From positions 32,687,133 through 32,751,132 of the forward strand of contig NC_092346.1 in NCBI RefSeq assembly GCF_963676685.1: a stretch of DNA of 64,000 bases. Reading direction: 5' to 3'. The position numbers were made by a program, and so were the translations under genes. This DNA comes from Mytilus edulis (lineage: Eukaryota; Mollusca; Bivalvia; Mytilida; Mytilidae). Below the pieces are notes generated by a model that was not told the origin of the DNA, did no database searches, and was given only the letters and a program-made list of their open reading frames with translations. Positions within the stretch are counted from its first letter, which is position 1. The number at the start of each line of letters is the position of its first letter. Below, in pieces: positions 33,801 to 48,800 of the stretch.

Positions 33801-36800
33801 ATGACGTAAGGAATATACAAAGGGGTATTTCAGAGTGAATCATCACAAAAAGAGTAAATTTTGACCAAATCAATGTACTGTAACAGCAAGTTCACTTTTG
33901 TTGTCCAGTTTTGAATAAATATATTTATATGTTGTTTTGTATTTTAGGTTGAGAGACCTTTGCATATATGTTTGATACTGAAACAGCAGCAGTCAGAAAG
34001 TGTAGCTGGGACTACTGACAGTGATAGCATGATCCATATGGTTATAAAATGTCCAAATAAATATCCTGATTTGTAAGTTTAAAAAACAAAATGATACAGA
34101 TAAATATATACATGTACCATGTGTACATGTATGTATTAGGACTATTAATTAAAACATGCATTTATATGATACAAATGTACCAAGGGGAAGACTTTTTCAA
34201 AATAGAGTGACCATACATACAAGCAATTTATGAGACTTTCACACATTTGATGGTGTACAAAATTATATTTCACACCTATCAATCTTTGTAAATTATAGTT
34301 TCCTTTCATGAAAACAGCTACAGATGTGACCATACCATCCTTTATACAGCAATGCAAAAAAACAAGCTAACCAATTTGTCCAGGAAGTGTTCAGTATTCA
34401 AAATCACAAAAATTAAAACAAGCGTACATTTATGATTTGATTCTGTGGGAATGCAACCCAACAAAGAAATTAAACAATACAAATTAATTTCTTAAATACG
34501 AATTAAATGACAAAAGTTAGCACAGCAGTTAAGAAAAGTCTTTAGCTCTACAGTTTTTACATTTCTAAAGGTTTGTTAATGATGTGTTTTTTTGTGTTAG
34601 AGATTTTTTCATTTCATTTGTATACAAGGGAGATAATTGTTTGATTAATAAAATATCTTCAAAGATGTAATACTGTATAAGTCTTTTCTTTTTAAAGGGT
34701 ACCAGAAATAAGTCTAGAAAATTCCAAAGGACTGTCTAATGAACAAATTGCTGTGTTGAATACAGAATTAATAGAACGAGCCAAATCAATGGTTGGAGAG
34801 GTAACTTATGTGCAACATAAAATAACCTACATTTTGTACAATTATTAAAGCCTGGTCATGTGACTGTGCTATTATTGAAATTTTATTAACTGAAGAGATA
34901 GAATATTTTTTAGTTTATACTATACTTATATAATTAAACATACATTACAAGAAATCTACATTTAACATGATATACATTCTTTAAAAAATTGAAAACAAAT
35001 ATACAAATGTAGAGGAGGAGCAAATCAGTACAAAGAGGGATAACTCTGTTTCTTCTCTTTAACTTTTACTTCTTGTCTTGATTGATTTTTTTTATTTAAA
35101 TGCAGACTTAATACTGTACTAAAGCCTAAACTTCATTTATTATGATCCAGATATGTAGCTTTCATAAATTCATGTTTAGAATTATAATCTCAGTGAATTA
35201 TAAAGACTGCACTCTTGGAAAAAATGCAGCACTTTTTTTATTAAGTCATGTAAATAGTTGTGACAAAGCCTTTCACATCTGCGTAGGAGATCAAATTTTT
35301 CTCTTGTTCTTGTCCCTTTTTTTTAAATGTCAAATTTACTCAAGGGGATATTTACATGATTTTATCTTATAGCGAAAATAAATCCCATATTAAAATATAC
35401 CACTTTTTAACATAATACATGATTCTTTATTTATTTGTTTTTATGCCCCACCTACGATAGTAGAGGGGCATTATGTTTTCTTGTCTGTGTGTCCGTCGTC
35501 CCTCCGTTCATTCGTCCGTCTGTCCCGCTTCAGGTTAAAGTTTTTGGTCGAGGTAGTTTTTGATGAAGTTGAAGTCCAATCGACTTCAAACTTGGTACAC
35601 ATGTTCCCTATGATATGATCTTTCTAATTTTAATGCCAAATTAGAGATTTTACCCCAATTTCACGGTCCACTGAACATAGAAAATGATAGTGCGAGTGGG
35701 GCATTCGTGTACTGAGGACACATTCTTGTTTCAAATTAGTATTGTATGACATAGAATTAATGTTAATGTCATGGTAGCTCTTTTGTATACATACATTTAT
35801 TGTAGATAAACCACAGGGAAATGTTGTTAATTTTCTTATATACTGTAGCTGTTAACCATCAGTTTAAAAAAATTATATGACCAACTGCAACAAATTCAAA
35901 ACAACTCTTTACAATACTTCATATACATATACAAATGTTTAAAATGTTGCAGAATTTGTTTTTTATACCTTTTTCAGGTTATGGTTCTAGAACTAGCTCA
36001 ACATGTACAGACATTTCTTATTTTATACCTTTTTCAGGTTATGGTTCTAGAACTAGCTCAACATGTACAGACATTTCTTTTTTATACCTTTTTCAGGTTA
36101 TGGTTTTAGAACTAGCTCAACATGTACAGACATTTGTTTTTTATACCTTTTTCAGGTTATGGTTCTAGAACTAGCTCAACATGTACAGACATTTCTTATT
36201 TTATACCTTTTTCAGGTTATGGTTCTAGAACTAGCCCAACATGTACAGACATTTCTTTTTTATACCTTTTTCAGGTTATGGTTTTAGAACTAGCTCAACA
36301 TGTACAGACATTTGTTTTTTATACCTTTTTCAGGTTATGGTTCTAGAACTAGCTCAACATGTACAGACATTTCTTATTTTATACCTTTTTTCAGGTTATG
36401 GTTCTAGAACTAGCTCAACATGTACAGACATTTCTTATTTTATACCTTTTTCAGGTTATGGTTTTAGAACTAGCCCAACATGTACAGACATTTCTTATTT
36501 TATACCTTTTTCAGGTTATGGTTCTAGAACTAGCTCAACATGTACAGACATTTCTTTTTTATACCTTTTTCAGGTTATGGTTTTAGAACTTGCTCAACAT
36601 GTACAGACATTTCTTTTTTATACCTTTTTCAGGTTATGGTTTTAGAACTAGCTCAACATGTACAGACATTTCTTTTTTATACGACCGCAAAATTTGAAAA
36701 ATTTTTCGTCGTATATTGCTATCACGTTGGCGTATTCGTCGTCGTCGTCCGAATACTTTTAGTTTTCGCACTCTTACTTTAGTAAAAGTGAATAGAAATC

Positions 36801-39800
36801 TATGAAATTTTAACATAAGGTTTATGACCACAAAAGGAAGGTTGGGATTGATTTTTGGAGTTTTGGTCCCAACATTTTAGGAATAAGGGGCCAAAAAGGG
36901 CCCAAATAAGCATTTTCTTGGTTTTCGCACTATAACTTTAGTTTAAGTTAATAGAAATCTATGAAATTTTGACACAAGGTTTATGACCACAAAAGAAAGG
37001 TTGGGATTGATTTTGGGAGTTTTGGTTCCAACAGTTTAGGAATTAGGGGCCCAAAGGGTCCAAATTAAACTTTGTTTGATTTCATCAAAAATTGAATAAT
37101 TGGGGTTCTTTGGTATGCCGAATCTAACTGTGTATGCAGATTCTTAATTTTTGGTCCCGTTTTCAAATTGGTCTACATTAAGGTCCAAAGGGTCCAAAAT
37201 TAAACTTAGTTTGATTTTAACAAAAATTGAATCCTGGGGGTTGTTTGATATGCTGAATTTAGAAATGTACTTAGATTTTTAATTATTGGCCTAGTTTTCA
37301 AGTAGGTCCAAATGGGGGTCCAAAATTAAACTTTGTTCATCAAAAATTGAATAAATGGGTTCTTTGATATGCCAAATCTAACTGTGTATGTAGATTCTTA
37401 ATTTTTGGTCCAGTTTTCAAATGGTCTACATTAAGGTCCAAAGGGTCCAAAATTAAACTAAGTTTGATTTTAACAAAAATTAAATTCTTGGGCTTATTTG
37501 ATATGCTTTATCTAAATATGTACTTTGATTTTTGATTATGGGCCCAGTTTTCAAGTTGGTCCAAATCAGGATTCCATATCAAGTATTGTGCAATAGCAAG
37601 AAATTTTCAATTGCACAGTATTGCACAATAGCAAGAAATATCTAATTGCACAATATTGTGCAATAGCAATTAATTTTCAATTGGAGTTATCTTTCTTTGT
37701 ATAGAATAGAAGTTGATAATATATGTTGGAAATTTGCCAGACATGACTATGATGTCATTTTCTATTTTCATTTGCCAATAACTTTATGTAAATAACTTCA
37801 TTGGAAATTTGCCAATATAAAATGTTGCTGATGAAGCTTTTTTTCCTTATCTTATCTAAAATGTTTTTAGATAATGTATGTTGGACATTTGCCAGACATG
37901 ACTATGATGTCATTTTCTATTTTTATTTGCCAATAACTTTATGTAAATAACTTCATTGGAAATTTGCCAATATAAAATGTTGCTGATGAAGTTTTTTTTA
38001 TTGTTTTATACAATAAACCATGTATATTCACTTTTACTACCAACCAATCTTTACCATTCAGTGATAACAAGCACTTTATTTTACATTTTAATATTTTATG
38101 ATGTATTTAAAAGAGTAGTTATTGTTGCAAACTCCATTAGAAATTTGAATTGATATCAGTTTTGGAAAAAAGGAAACGGGGATGTGAAAAAAAAGGGGGG
38201 GTTTAAATTTTTCTCATTTCAGATTTCATAAATAAAAAGAAAATTTCTTCAAACATTTTTTTGAGAGGATTAATATTCAACAGCATAGTGAATTGCTCAA
38301 AGGCAAAAAAAATATTTTAAGTTCATTAGACCACATTCATTCTGTGTCAGAAACCTATGCTGTGTCAACTATTTAATTTTAGATTTAAAAAGTTTGAAGA
38401 AGAAATCTTTAATTGATTTGTAAAATCTTGACATTTGTTTTGTGTAAAAAAAACCATGTAATGTCAAAAATTTGATCACAATCCAAATTCAGAGCTGTAT
38501 CACGCTTGAATGTTTTGTCCATACTTGCCCCAACTGTTCAGGGTTCGACCTCTACGGTCGTATAAAGCTGTGCCCTGCGGAGCACCTGGTTATACCTTTT
38601 TCAGGTTATGGTTCTAGAACTAGCTCAACATGTACAGACATTTGTTTTTTATACCTTTTTCAGGTTTTGGTTTTAGAACTAGCTCAACATGTACAGACAT
38701 TTCTTATTTTATACCTTTTTTTTTAGGTTATGGTTCTAGAACTAGCTCAACATGTACAGACATTTCTTTTTTATACCTTTTTCAGGTTATGGTTTTAGAA
38801 CTAGCTCAACATGTACAGACATTTGTTTTTTATACCTTTTTCAGGTTATGGTTTTAGAACTAGCTCAACATGTACAGACATTTCTTTTTTATACCTTTTT
38901 CAGGTTATGGTTCTAGAACTAGCTCAACATGTACAGACATTTCTTTTTTATACCTTTTTCAGGTTATGGTTTTAGAACTAGCTCAACATGTACAGACATT
39001 TGTTTTTTATACCTTTTTCAGGTTATGGTTCTAGAACTAGCTCAACATGTACAGACATTTCTTTTTTATACCTTTTTCAGGTTATGGTTTTAGAACTAGC
39101 TCAACATGTACAGACATTTCTTTTTTATACCTTTTTCAGGTTATGGTTTTAGAACTAGCTCAACATGTACAGACATTTCTTTTTTATACCTTTTTCAGGT
39201 TATGGTTCTAGAACTAGCTCAACATGTACAGACATTTGTTTTTTATACCTTTTTCAGGTTATGGTTTTAGAACTAGCTCAACATGTACAGACATTTCTTA
39301 TGTTATACCTTTTTCAGGTTATGGTTCTAGAACTAGCTCAACATGCACAGACATTTCTTTTTTATACCTTTTTCAGGTTATGGTTTTAGAACTAGCTCAA
39401 CATGTACAGACATTTGTTTTTTATACCTTTTTCAGGTTATGGTTCTAGAACTAGCTCAACATGTACAGACATTTCTTATTTTATACCTTTTTCAGGTTAT
39501 GGTTCTAGAACTAGCTCAACATGTACAGACATTTCTTTTTTATACCTTTTTCAGGTTATGGTTCTAGAACTAGCTCAACATGTACAGACATTTGTTTTTT
39601 ATACCTTTTTCAGGTTATGGTTCTAGAACTAGCTCAACATGTACAGACATTTCTTTTTTATACCTTTTTCAGGTTATGGTTCTAGAACTAGGTCAACATG
39701 TACAGACATTTCTTATTTTATACCTTTTTTAGGTTATGGTTCTAGAACTTGCTCAACATGTACAGACATTTCTTTTTTATACCTTTTTCAGGTTATGGTT

Positions 39801-42800
39801 TTAGAACTAGCTCAACATGTACATACATTTGTTTTTATACCTTTTTCAGGTTATGGTTCTAGAACTAGCTCAACATGTACAGACATTTCTTCGTGATAAT
39901 TACAAAGGTCCACAGAAATCTTTTTATGAAGAAATGTTAAGTAACCAATTGAAACAACAAGAAAAACTAAAATTAGAACAACAGAAAAGACTTGATTTCC
40001 TAAAAAGAAAGGAAGAAAAAGAGGTATTCAGTGTTTTTGTTTGATTATTTCAGTGATTTGCCTTTGACCTTAAACCATATTATTTAAAACCATGAAGTTA
40101 TTCTCAAATGAATTAGCACTAGGATTGTCAGTTTTCCTATCGTAGCTCAGTGGTTTTTTCTGGGCACTCAGGCTTCCTTCACAAATAAAAACTGGCCGCC
40201 CTGAAATAGCCCAAAAGCAGTGCTTCAAAGTAGTGTTAAAACCCATAAAATCAAAACAAATCAAATGAATTAGCAATTAAAAAAAAGATAAAGTGACCAA
40301 TTGCAACAAATTAAAACATCTATTTACTTTGTATTAAATTGTTTAAAATGATGTTACAAAATTGAGAACAACAGAAAAGACTTGATTTTCTGAAAAGAAA
40401 AAAAGAAAAAGATGTATTTGATGTTTTTGTTTGATTATAACATTGATTTACCCTTGGCCTTTGACCTTACATCGTGTATTTCAAACCATGGAGTTATCCT
40501 CTTTTCAAAAGAATCAGAAATTAATAATATACTGGTATTCTGGAAAGACAGTGTTATCAAATATCACAATGGGATCATGGAAATAGTGATATCACAATGG
40601 GATCATGGAAATAGCGATATTTCCCTTAAATCATAGTTGATTTTATTATTAATTTTGCTTTTAAATCTATACAGAAAACTGCATGGTACATGTTTATGTA
40701 CCATTTGAGTGACCTTTTAATTTCAACTATTATTATTACTTTATTTAGATAAATAAAGTATATAAAATTCAAGGGAAATAACTCTAGCACAAAACTACAA
40801 TATTTGCATTGGTGAGATCTTTTCCCCACTGACAGCCTAGATAAGAGTTCCAAATGAACTAATTAATAAGTATCAAAACTGTAAATAATACTTACCGCTA
40901 CAGCTTTAACTGTAAGGTACCCTGAAATTGTTAGTATCTATAAGAACAGGGTTTCATATAGATAAGTATTATTTTCTTTTATTTCATGTTAGAATAGTAT
41001 AATTAAATACAATGTTCAATAATAAAATAATACACTGATCTGAAATTAATTATATACTTTTATTTTAAATTAAATTCAATGTTCAATGATACTTATTAAG
41101 GTGGATCCCTACAGATATAGCAATTTTTTTTTCACCATTGAATTTTTCTTAAAATTTGCATACATATACTATACAATGGCCTCTATGAAAATTTGAGTTA
41201 AAAATAGTATGTCACCAGACTCGTTTCCATGGTAACGGTCACCAAAGTTGGTACATCACGTGTATGCATAAATACATACCTGATGTAGAAACTCTGGATT
41301 TTTCTCAAGCCTTTGAAAGAATTTTGAAGGGTTTGTTCTTCATTTATTACAAAATTATTATTTAAAATGTAAATAAAACACAAATAATGGCAGTTTTATT
41401 CATTTTCATTGATTTCGTCTCTAATTTCATCAACACTGCTCCACAAAAAAAAACACAGATTTTGTTAAAAATTTCTATTTTTCTTAAATTTCCAAAAAAA
41501 TGGTCCAATGAATATTTTTTTAAATTTGACATAAGATGGTCATAACAATGAGCTTTAAAAAGAAATTAAAAAAAATATGGGTCACCAGACTATTTTTTGC
41601 ACGAAAAATGTTTTTGTGACCCCTAACGAAACAGTGATCAACAGCAGTTTTTTGTATATCTTTCATCATCGGTGATCAAAGTGTGACATATGTTGTCATA
41701 TCCTTTGTTAAACTAACACAGAATAATACAGTTTCACAAGGCAATCAAATGAGAACAATTTTTTGGTTTCTATGAACAACGGTTACCATGGCAACAGGAC
41801 ATGAAGTTGGAAAATTCAAGTTTTTGCATTGTTCTGATGTGCAAGATTAACAACCTAACAGACAATGGCAGATCAAATACCATGATTTCAGACCAACAAC
41901 ACATGGCTTCTATGTAAATGTAAACAAATATTATGATACATTGTAATGCAGCTTATATTAGCATTACTGTGGTCTTAAATGAGCAAAATAAATTACTCAG
42001 AAGTTAGCGAAAATCACCAAATATATTTTTTTTTTAAATTATCGATTCATAGGTAACAGTCATGCAAGTAAATGGATTAAAAAAGACTTTGTCACCTTTT
42101 CCACAATTAATGATTTAAGTTTGATGAAGCATAATGATAATACATTATATATTTCAGTTGTCATAGTAACATAACCAAAAAATGATGAAATTATAACTTT
42201 TTCAAAGGTTTTTCAACTTTATTTATTTTGAATGCCTCAATAATCAAGCAAACATATAACTGTTATATTTACAAATGTGTAAATAGTTTACTCCTCTGAT
42301 TCAGTCAAGTACTTATTGATAGTCATAGCATTATTAGAGTTCACTGTGTTCTCAGTCAAAATTATCAATCCTTCCATATTGAATAGTACATGTTGCTCCC
42401 AGTCAGATATAGCATATTACTATTAGTGGCAATTCTTTTCTTTCAAAATCTTTGTTTTCTGGTTATCTGTTTGCCTCTCTAATTTCTTATTCATACTTTC
42501 CCAAATTTTCTACGTAAATTTTCCAGGGGAACATTCTGTTGCTGCATTTACCTGAAAGTTTAATTTATTTATTTGTAATGAAAAGGTGTAATATATACTA
42601 ATAAACTACTAAATCTATATAATATTTCAGTGAGTGCAAAATTAATCCAATCATGCATTACAACATCAATTTAAAAAGATTATATTATACCTGACTAACA
42701 AAGGTACTCATTAAGAGTTTTATAATATGATATATGGCCAGGTTTTTGAAGTGATTGCAATAATTAGGTCAGCTGATGGGTATGCATTTTATATTGCTTT

Positions 42801-45800
42801 TGCATATGATGGCCATCCTTTTTAGTGGTTTTTGTTTTGTGAACAATGGCAATTTGGAATGCAATAATTGACAATATAAATGATATAGGGAGCATTATAG
42901 GGTCCAATGCAAATAAATTCAAGGTATACATGTATATTTAATAGGTGTGACCTTTACCATATATGTGTACCTTATATCAAAACAGTTGAACTGTTCTTTT
43001 TGGTAAAAATTTACATATATACAGCATGTGATCAAGTTTGAAATAAACATAAGTTATCTACATCACATAGTTATCTTCATTGTCAGAATTGTGGCACATA
43101 AGAACCAGTGGCAGTCTTGATAATATACTTTGTATTTAAATTATAAAATAAAGTACAAATCAATAGTGTAAAATGTGGATCACTGTGACCTTCTTTTGCC
43201 TGGAAGCTGAGTTACTTACTGAGACTCTGAGAGTATATATATAAGTTTGCATGATCTGACACCTTTTAGTTGCTGAGATATACATTTGTTGTATATGAAA
43301 TTGGATGTTTAATGTAACCAAAGTCAGTGAAGTGGAAAATGTAGGCCAGTGACATCTGTGTACAAGTTTACATGATCCTACATTTTATAGTTGAGTCTAC
43401 TAAATATATTGTCCAAAAAAGTATGTTATAAATGCCTGCTAAACACCATTATCAGATTAAAAAGTCTCAAATGGAACCTAAGTTCTTTTTCAAAGGTAAC
43501 TACATGTAATTATCCTAAAATGTATGTATTTACCATTGACAGTCATCCTTCATTTTTCTACAAAACTTCTGCTAATAACCTGCTGTTAAATGATGACCAT
43601 GAGACCTACAATTGATAACAAATATAACAAAAATTAAATAAGTAAATTAATATAATCAGATAATATAGGATTCATAAAAAGTGAGAGTTTTATATTACTT
43701 TTTATCAATGTTGGTTGTTCAATATCAAAATAGTGAAAATAATGATAAAAAAAGCCATATTCCATATAATAACAAGAGCATTGCTAAGTATGGCATCCTC
43801 TCACCATAGAAGACTGTTGCTTTCACATGGGTGTTTAGAATCTACAATGTCCACTTTCACCTTGACATTTGGGAATATCTTTTCTATTAATAAAGTTAAA
43901 GTCTAAATTCTTTAAATTTACCTGTATTACTTTCATAGTTTCAACCAGTACCAAACATTTGCAATTCTGCAACATAACTAGCTTCAACCTAATGAAAAAA
44001 AGTGATAACAAATATATATAAATGAAAGTGCATGCAGTGTTCAAATACTATAGCTAAAACATATTACATTTAAAATTAACTGGAAACTCAGGCTGTTAAC
44101 AATGAAATTTGTAATAATAATATGTATAAAGGCTTTCAAAACCAAATAGGTTTCATTAAATTTGTTGAAATTCTACATTAATATAGATTTCATTTAATAA
44201 ATTATACATATGTAACTAATTCTAGTTCAATATTTTTGTTGAAACAAATTTTGTCATGTTCTATACATGAAAGTCTTCAAGTATATATAACAATGCTTTA
44301 CCACAAAATTTATTTGAAATATTGACCCTAAACTTGAAATTATTACCAAGATCTGTTAATTCATTTTTATGACTGCTTAAGTGCAAATATGAATATAATT
44401 ATGGTCCTCATTATACTTTATATCTACTTAGGAAAATTTATGAATTATATGACTAAAGGTTTAATTACCTTCCAATTATTCATTAAATTAACCATGTTTA
44501 AAACTGTTTCTTCTTTTGAATTTATTTACAGGATTCTTTTGCAACTGCAAATATTTTCTTTCCAGTTTAATTCTCCTTTTTCTTTAAGTATGGCTGATGA
44601 ATTCACAGACAGTACATTCAATCCATTAAGGAAATTGTTGAAATGTGTGGCACAAATTCCTGCATGTATCATTCCTGAAAAATATGATATGAAATGTCAG
44701 TCTGCACATGTATTGGTTAATTAGATAAACTATAAACTATTTAGACTTGAGTTCATAATTTTATTTGGAATATACAATTGATTTTTTCAATTTATATTTA
44801 TATAATATGATTGTGAATTCATGTTTACCTTTATTCTTATAGATCACAGACTCACATTTATTTCTAATAATGTGGAATGAGGGTGGGTGCCCCCTTCTTA
44901 ATTTTCTTTTTTGCCTTCATGCATTATCCTGCATTCTACACATCATTCTAAATGACTAAATATGTAAGGTTTCCGACCACTTGGCCTCTGATCACATGCA
45001 AAAGATGACTTAATATGAAAATTCTGATTATAAAATAAAGAAAACTAATATTTTGAGTTTGTAAAACATTATTTTTGTGAATGAATCATTGTGACTGCAA
45101 TTGTTTACTTTTTCAATTCTAATTTTATTTATGGTTATATAATTGCTACCAAATAAGTATTTACAAAATAATCCTCTCCTTTTGGATGCAAAACTAAAAA
45201 GCCCCTTATGTATACATTTGTAGATGTCTTTGTGTACATTGCAAAAATGATAAATAACTTCCAGGGGCAAAATTCCAGAAAAATTACTAAGTCCAGCTTC
45301 ATAAAAAATTTGGGCAGCACTTCCCCTCAAAATAAAGCTTTTTACCCTCAAACCACATAAACCCCAGACCATAATAGAGGGGAATTAAAGAAAGAAAAAG
45401 AGAGGTGTGGGGCAGGTTCATTTATTCAAGACATGAAACCATACACCTTCTCCAACCAGTAAAATGTGTAAAGTCTAAAGAGAATATATAATAAAGAGAA
45501 AATTGAACTCTCTTACCATGTGCAGCTTTTGAATTGATAACAAATCCACCAGTCCCATTTTCCCCCTCGTTTCTACACTGTCACACATGATATGCAGGTT
45601 ACATGCACTGCAGCTACAACGATATGGTATGGACAAAATGCTCCACGGCCTCCACCTCCTGGTTCAAGCCTTGAAGGTCGTATTTCCGTTCACAGACAGT
45701 ATCCGCAGGGGACAGTTTTGCATCTTAACGAACATATTCTGCGCTAGGTGATCATCAGAGCTAGCCGTCGACCTTCTTTCCAGGTTCCGTCAAACGAAAC

Positions 45801-48800
45801 ATCACTGTCTGTGATCGGACGCCGAATTTCTCCAACTCTCAAAAACTTATATCATATGATATTATAAGTTGAGAATCATTTAAGACTGTGTGAACTTTCA
45901 GGCTGAAACTATTCATATTCTTTATTTTTAAAGAACGCATGCATTTATCCTTTATGATAAACCTTCCTTTCTTCTGAGCGATGAGCTGTAACTTGGAAGT
46001 TGTTTACACACGTTGACAACAGACGACATCGGAACTGTTACCGTGACCTAGATATACAGGCGATATATCCTAAATTTTTAAACGGGAACCAGTTTTACAT
46101 CAGTAACATGTTGTTATCTCCCTTAGTATCGGAAGTCACCTTAACATAGATTTAAAATCCCTAAAAGCATTTTAATTTTTGCAATTTCTTCAACAACTGA
46201 GAATTTCATTATGACATTCAAAGAATTTTTTCAATAGCAACATTGTGCAAATCTTATAATTGTTGGATTGATTTATTTAAGGGTAGGTCTTTTATATCTG
46301 TTACTTCTTCTAATTCTTTAAATAGATTTTCTGATATAGTTGCAGAAGAGATTATTTGTTTATTGTAAAATACTGAAGGCTCTACATTTTTAAAATAAAT
46401 CATATGTCTTAATGATGTGTCATATATTTATTGAAAGTAAAAGAATGGTACTGTATAAAAATAAGAGGATGTGGTATGATTGCCAATGAGATAAATATCA
46501 AACAGAGTTCAAGTGAAGTGGATGTAAGCCATTATAGGCAACTGTAAGACCTTCAACAATTAGAAAATCATACTGTACAGTTGGCTATAAAAAGCTTAGA
46601 GATGAAAAATTCAATGGAGAAAGTTAACAGCCTAATTTATTTATAAGAAAACAGTTTACAAAAACAAATATTACAGACATGAACTAACAACAACCACTAA
46701 GATACAAACTCCTGACATAGGACAGGTGCAGAAAGAATGTGACAGGGTTAAAAAGGTTTGATGCACCAAATTCCATGTTCATTTTTTCTTTGAATTTAAC
46801 TTCAGACACACACATAATTTTATTCATTAACTTATAATCTTGTGCTTTGCCTGTTTCAGAGACAACTTCTAGAGGATGAAATACAGAAGAGACAACATGC
46901 TCTGAAAGAAGAAACAAAGAAAATAAAGGAAACTAAACAGGTACAATTCAAATGTTTATACTTTTTTAATATGTCCATCATAGAACTTTGGGGGCCGTTT
47001 TATGTTTTCTAATTTATGAATCTATCTGTTCTTCCCAATATGTTATCAAAGTACAAATAATATTCACCTGACAAAATTTTCATGTTAAATATTATTGAAA
47101 TGTTTGCTGTTGGACATACAGTATAACAGCCATTTAACCATCAATGTGTTTTACACTTTATATGCTTGACTGCAGAAAATAGATATCTTAAATGAATATA
47201 GCTACCCAATTTTATTTGCATAAATTTAAAAAAGTATGGCACTGAAACAAATCTTTTCGTAGCATGATCTTCTTAATATGATCTATATATTAATCTATTT
47301 ATTTCTATAATTAGATATCTGATGAGAAACCAACAGAGCCAGAGAAAGCTGTACCAGCTACTCCTATTACTGAAGTACCAACATGTTCCCCAATTGGTAC
47401 CCCAAGTACTCCTAGAAGACCAAGAATGTCTCATTCACCCTCGCCATTAATTGTACTGCCAAGTAATGAAAATAAATATAACCAGGATAAGAGAAGAAGG
47501 TATGTGGTTGTTATGTTTTTATTTTATGTCCTTTTAAAAAAAACAGTCATGGGAGTTAATCAATAAAATTTGCACCATTTTTCTTCCTGTGTACCAGCTT
47601 TAGCATAAACGATGTAACCTCAAGTTTCCAAAATATTCTATAGAAACACCAATTAAAAAAAATTATGGTGCTTTGAAACACAGCAATTTTTTACTGAAAT
47701 GTCAAATTCAAGGTAATATTTTTTTTCAACCCTTTTTCGTATGCAACCTGATGTGACATACTTTGATTTACACCTACATACACATACTTGATCCTATATT
47801 ATCATATTTCATTTCTTAAATTTTTATTTGGTAGCTATAGACCAAACACACTTCATGGATGCAGATTCAAATATATTTGTTAAAAATATTCATATTTTTT
47901 CTATTTATGACAACTAGACTAGGAAAATATAGCTGCTTCACATACATGACGATGATGTAAGTCATGAACCTGGTGTTCAGAGGTTGTAGTTTGTTGATGT
48001 GGTTCATAAGTTTTTCTTGTTTCTAATTTTTGATATAGTTTAGACTGTTGGTTTTCCATTTCAATGATTTACACTAGTCATTTTTAGGGCCCTTTTTAGC
48101 CTGCTGTTCATTGTAAGCCAAGGCTCTGTGTTGAAGACTGTACTTTGACCAATAATGGTTTACTTTTACAAATTATGACTTAGATGGAGAGTTGTGTCAT
48201 TGGCACTCATACCACATCTTCTTATATCTATAAAAATCAATTTTATTAAATGCTCATTGTTTCCATTTAATAAGTATTAACAATGGAAGGTACACATATT
48301 TTTGTAAGGACATTATCTGAAACTATTTGCACAAGATTTGCATTTACACATTTAATTTGCTTCATATACATGTAAATAAAAAATACCAATCTTATTTACA
48401 CATATATACAATGGGAGATAACTGCTATATTTAAGAAAAGTTTTCTGTTGTACTATTTTATAAGATTATATACAGATTGCTTTTAAACTTTTTAAAAATG
48501 GTAATAAATATATGAAAAAAAACTTAAAAACAGATCGACTGATGCATGTATCACATGATAAGGTATGAAACTATTTTTAAACTTTGAGGAAGTGAAATCT
48601 TTTGGAATCACCGACATTGAACATAAAAAAAACATAAATGAGTCCTCAAAACCATTAGGGCTATTCCATTAAAATGTATATGGGAGGTTAGTAAGGGACT
48701 TTTAAAATATCCCTACAACCAAGAACCATTTTGTAGATAATTTTGAATAATAGTAATAGAAGCATACTGAGAAAAGACCCATGACCCACATTCAGTAATT

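Noticed and set aside
35935..39896. Repeated ~75-codon + strand ORFs with GYGSRTSSTCTD and LELAQHVQTF phrases as genes
   Set aside because: They are alternate-frame readings through tandem copies of intron end plus exon start. Only the last copy continues into real GCN2 coding sequence.
41097..46144. A 5-kb TTAA-flanked transposon
   Set aside because: Only TTAAGGTG is shared between the two ends. No longer inverted repeat or transposase frame supports it, and the interval is mostly ordinary AT-rich intron.
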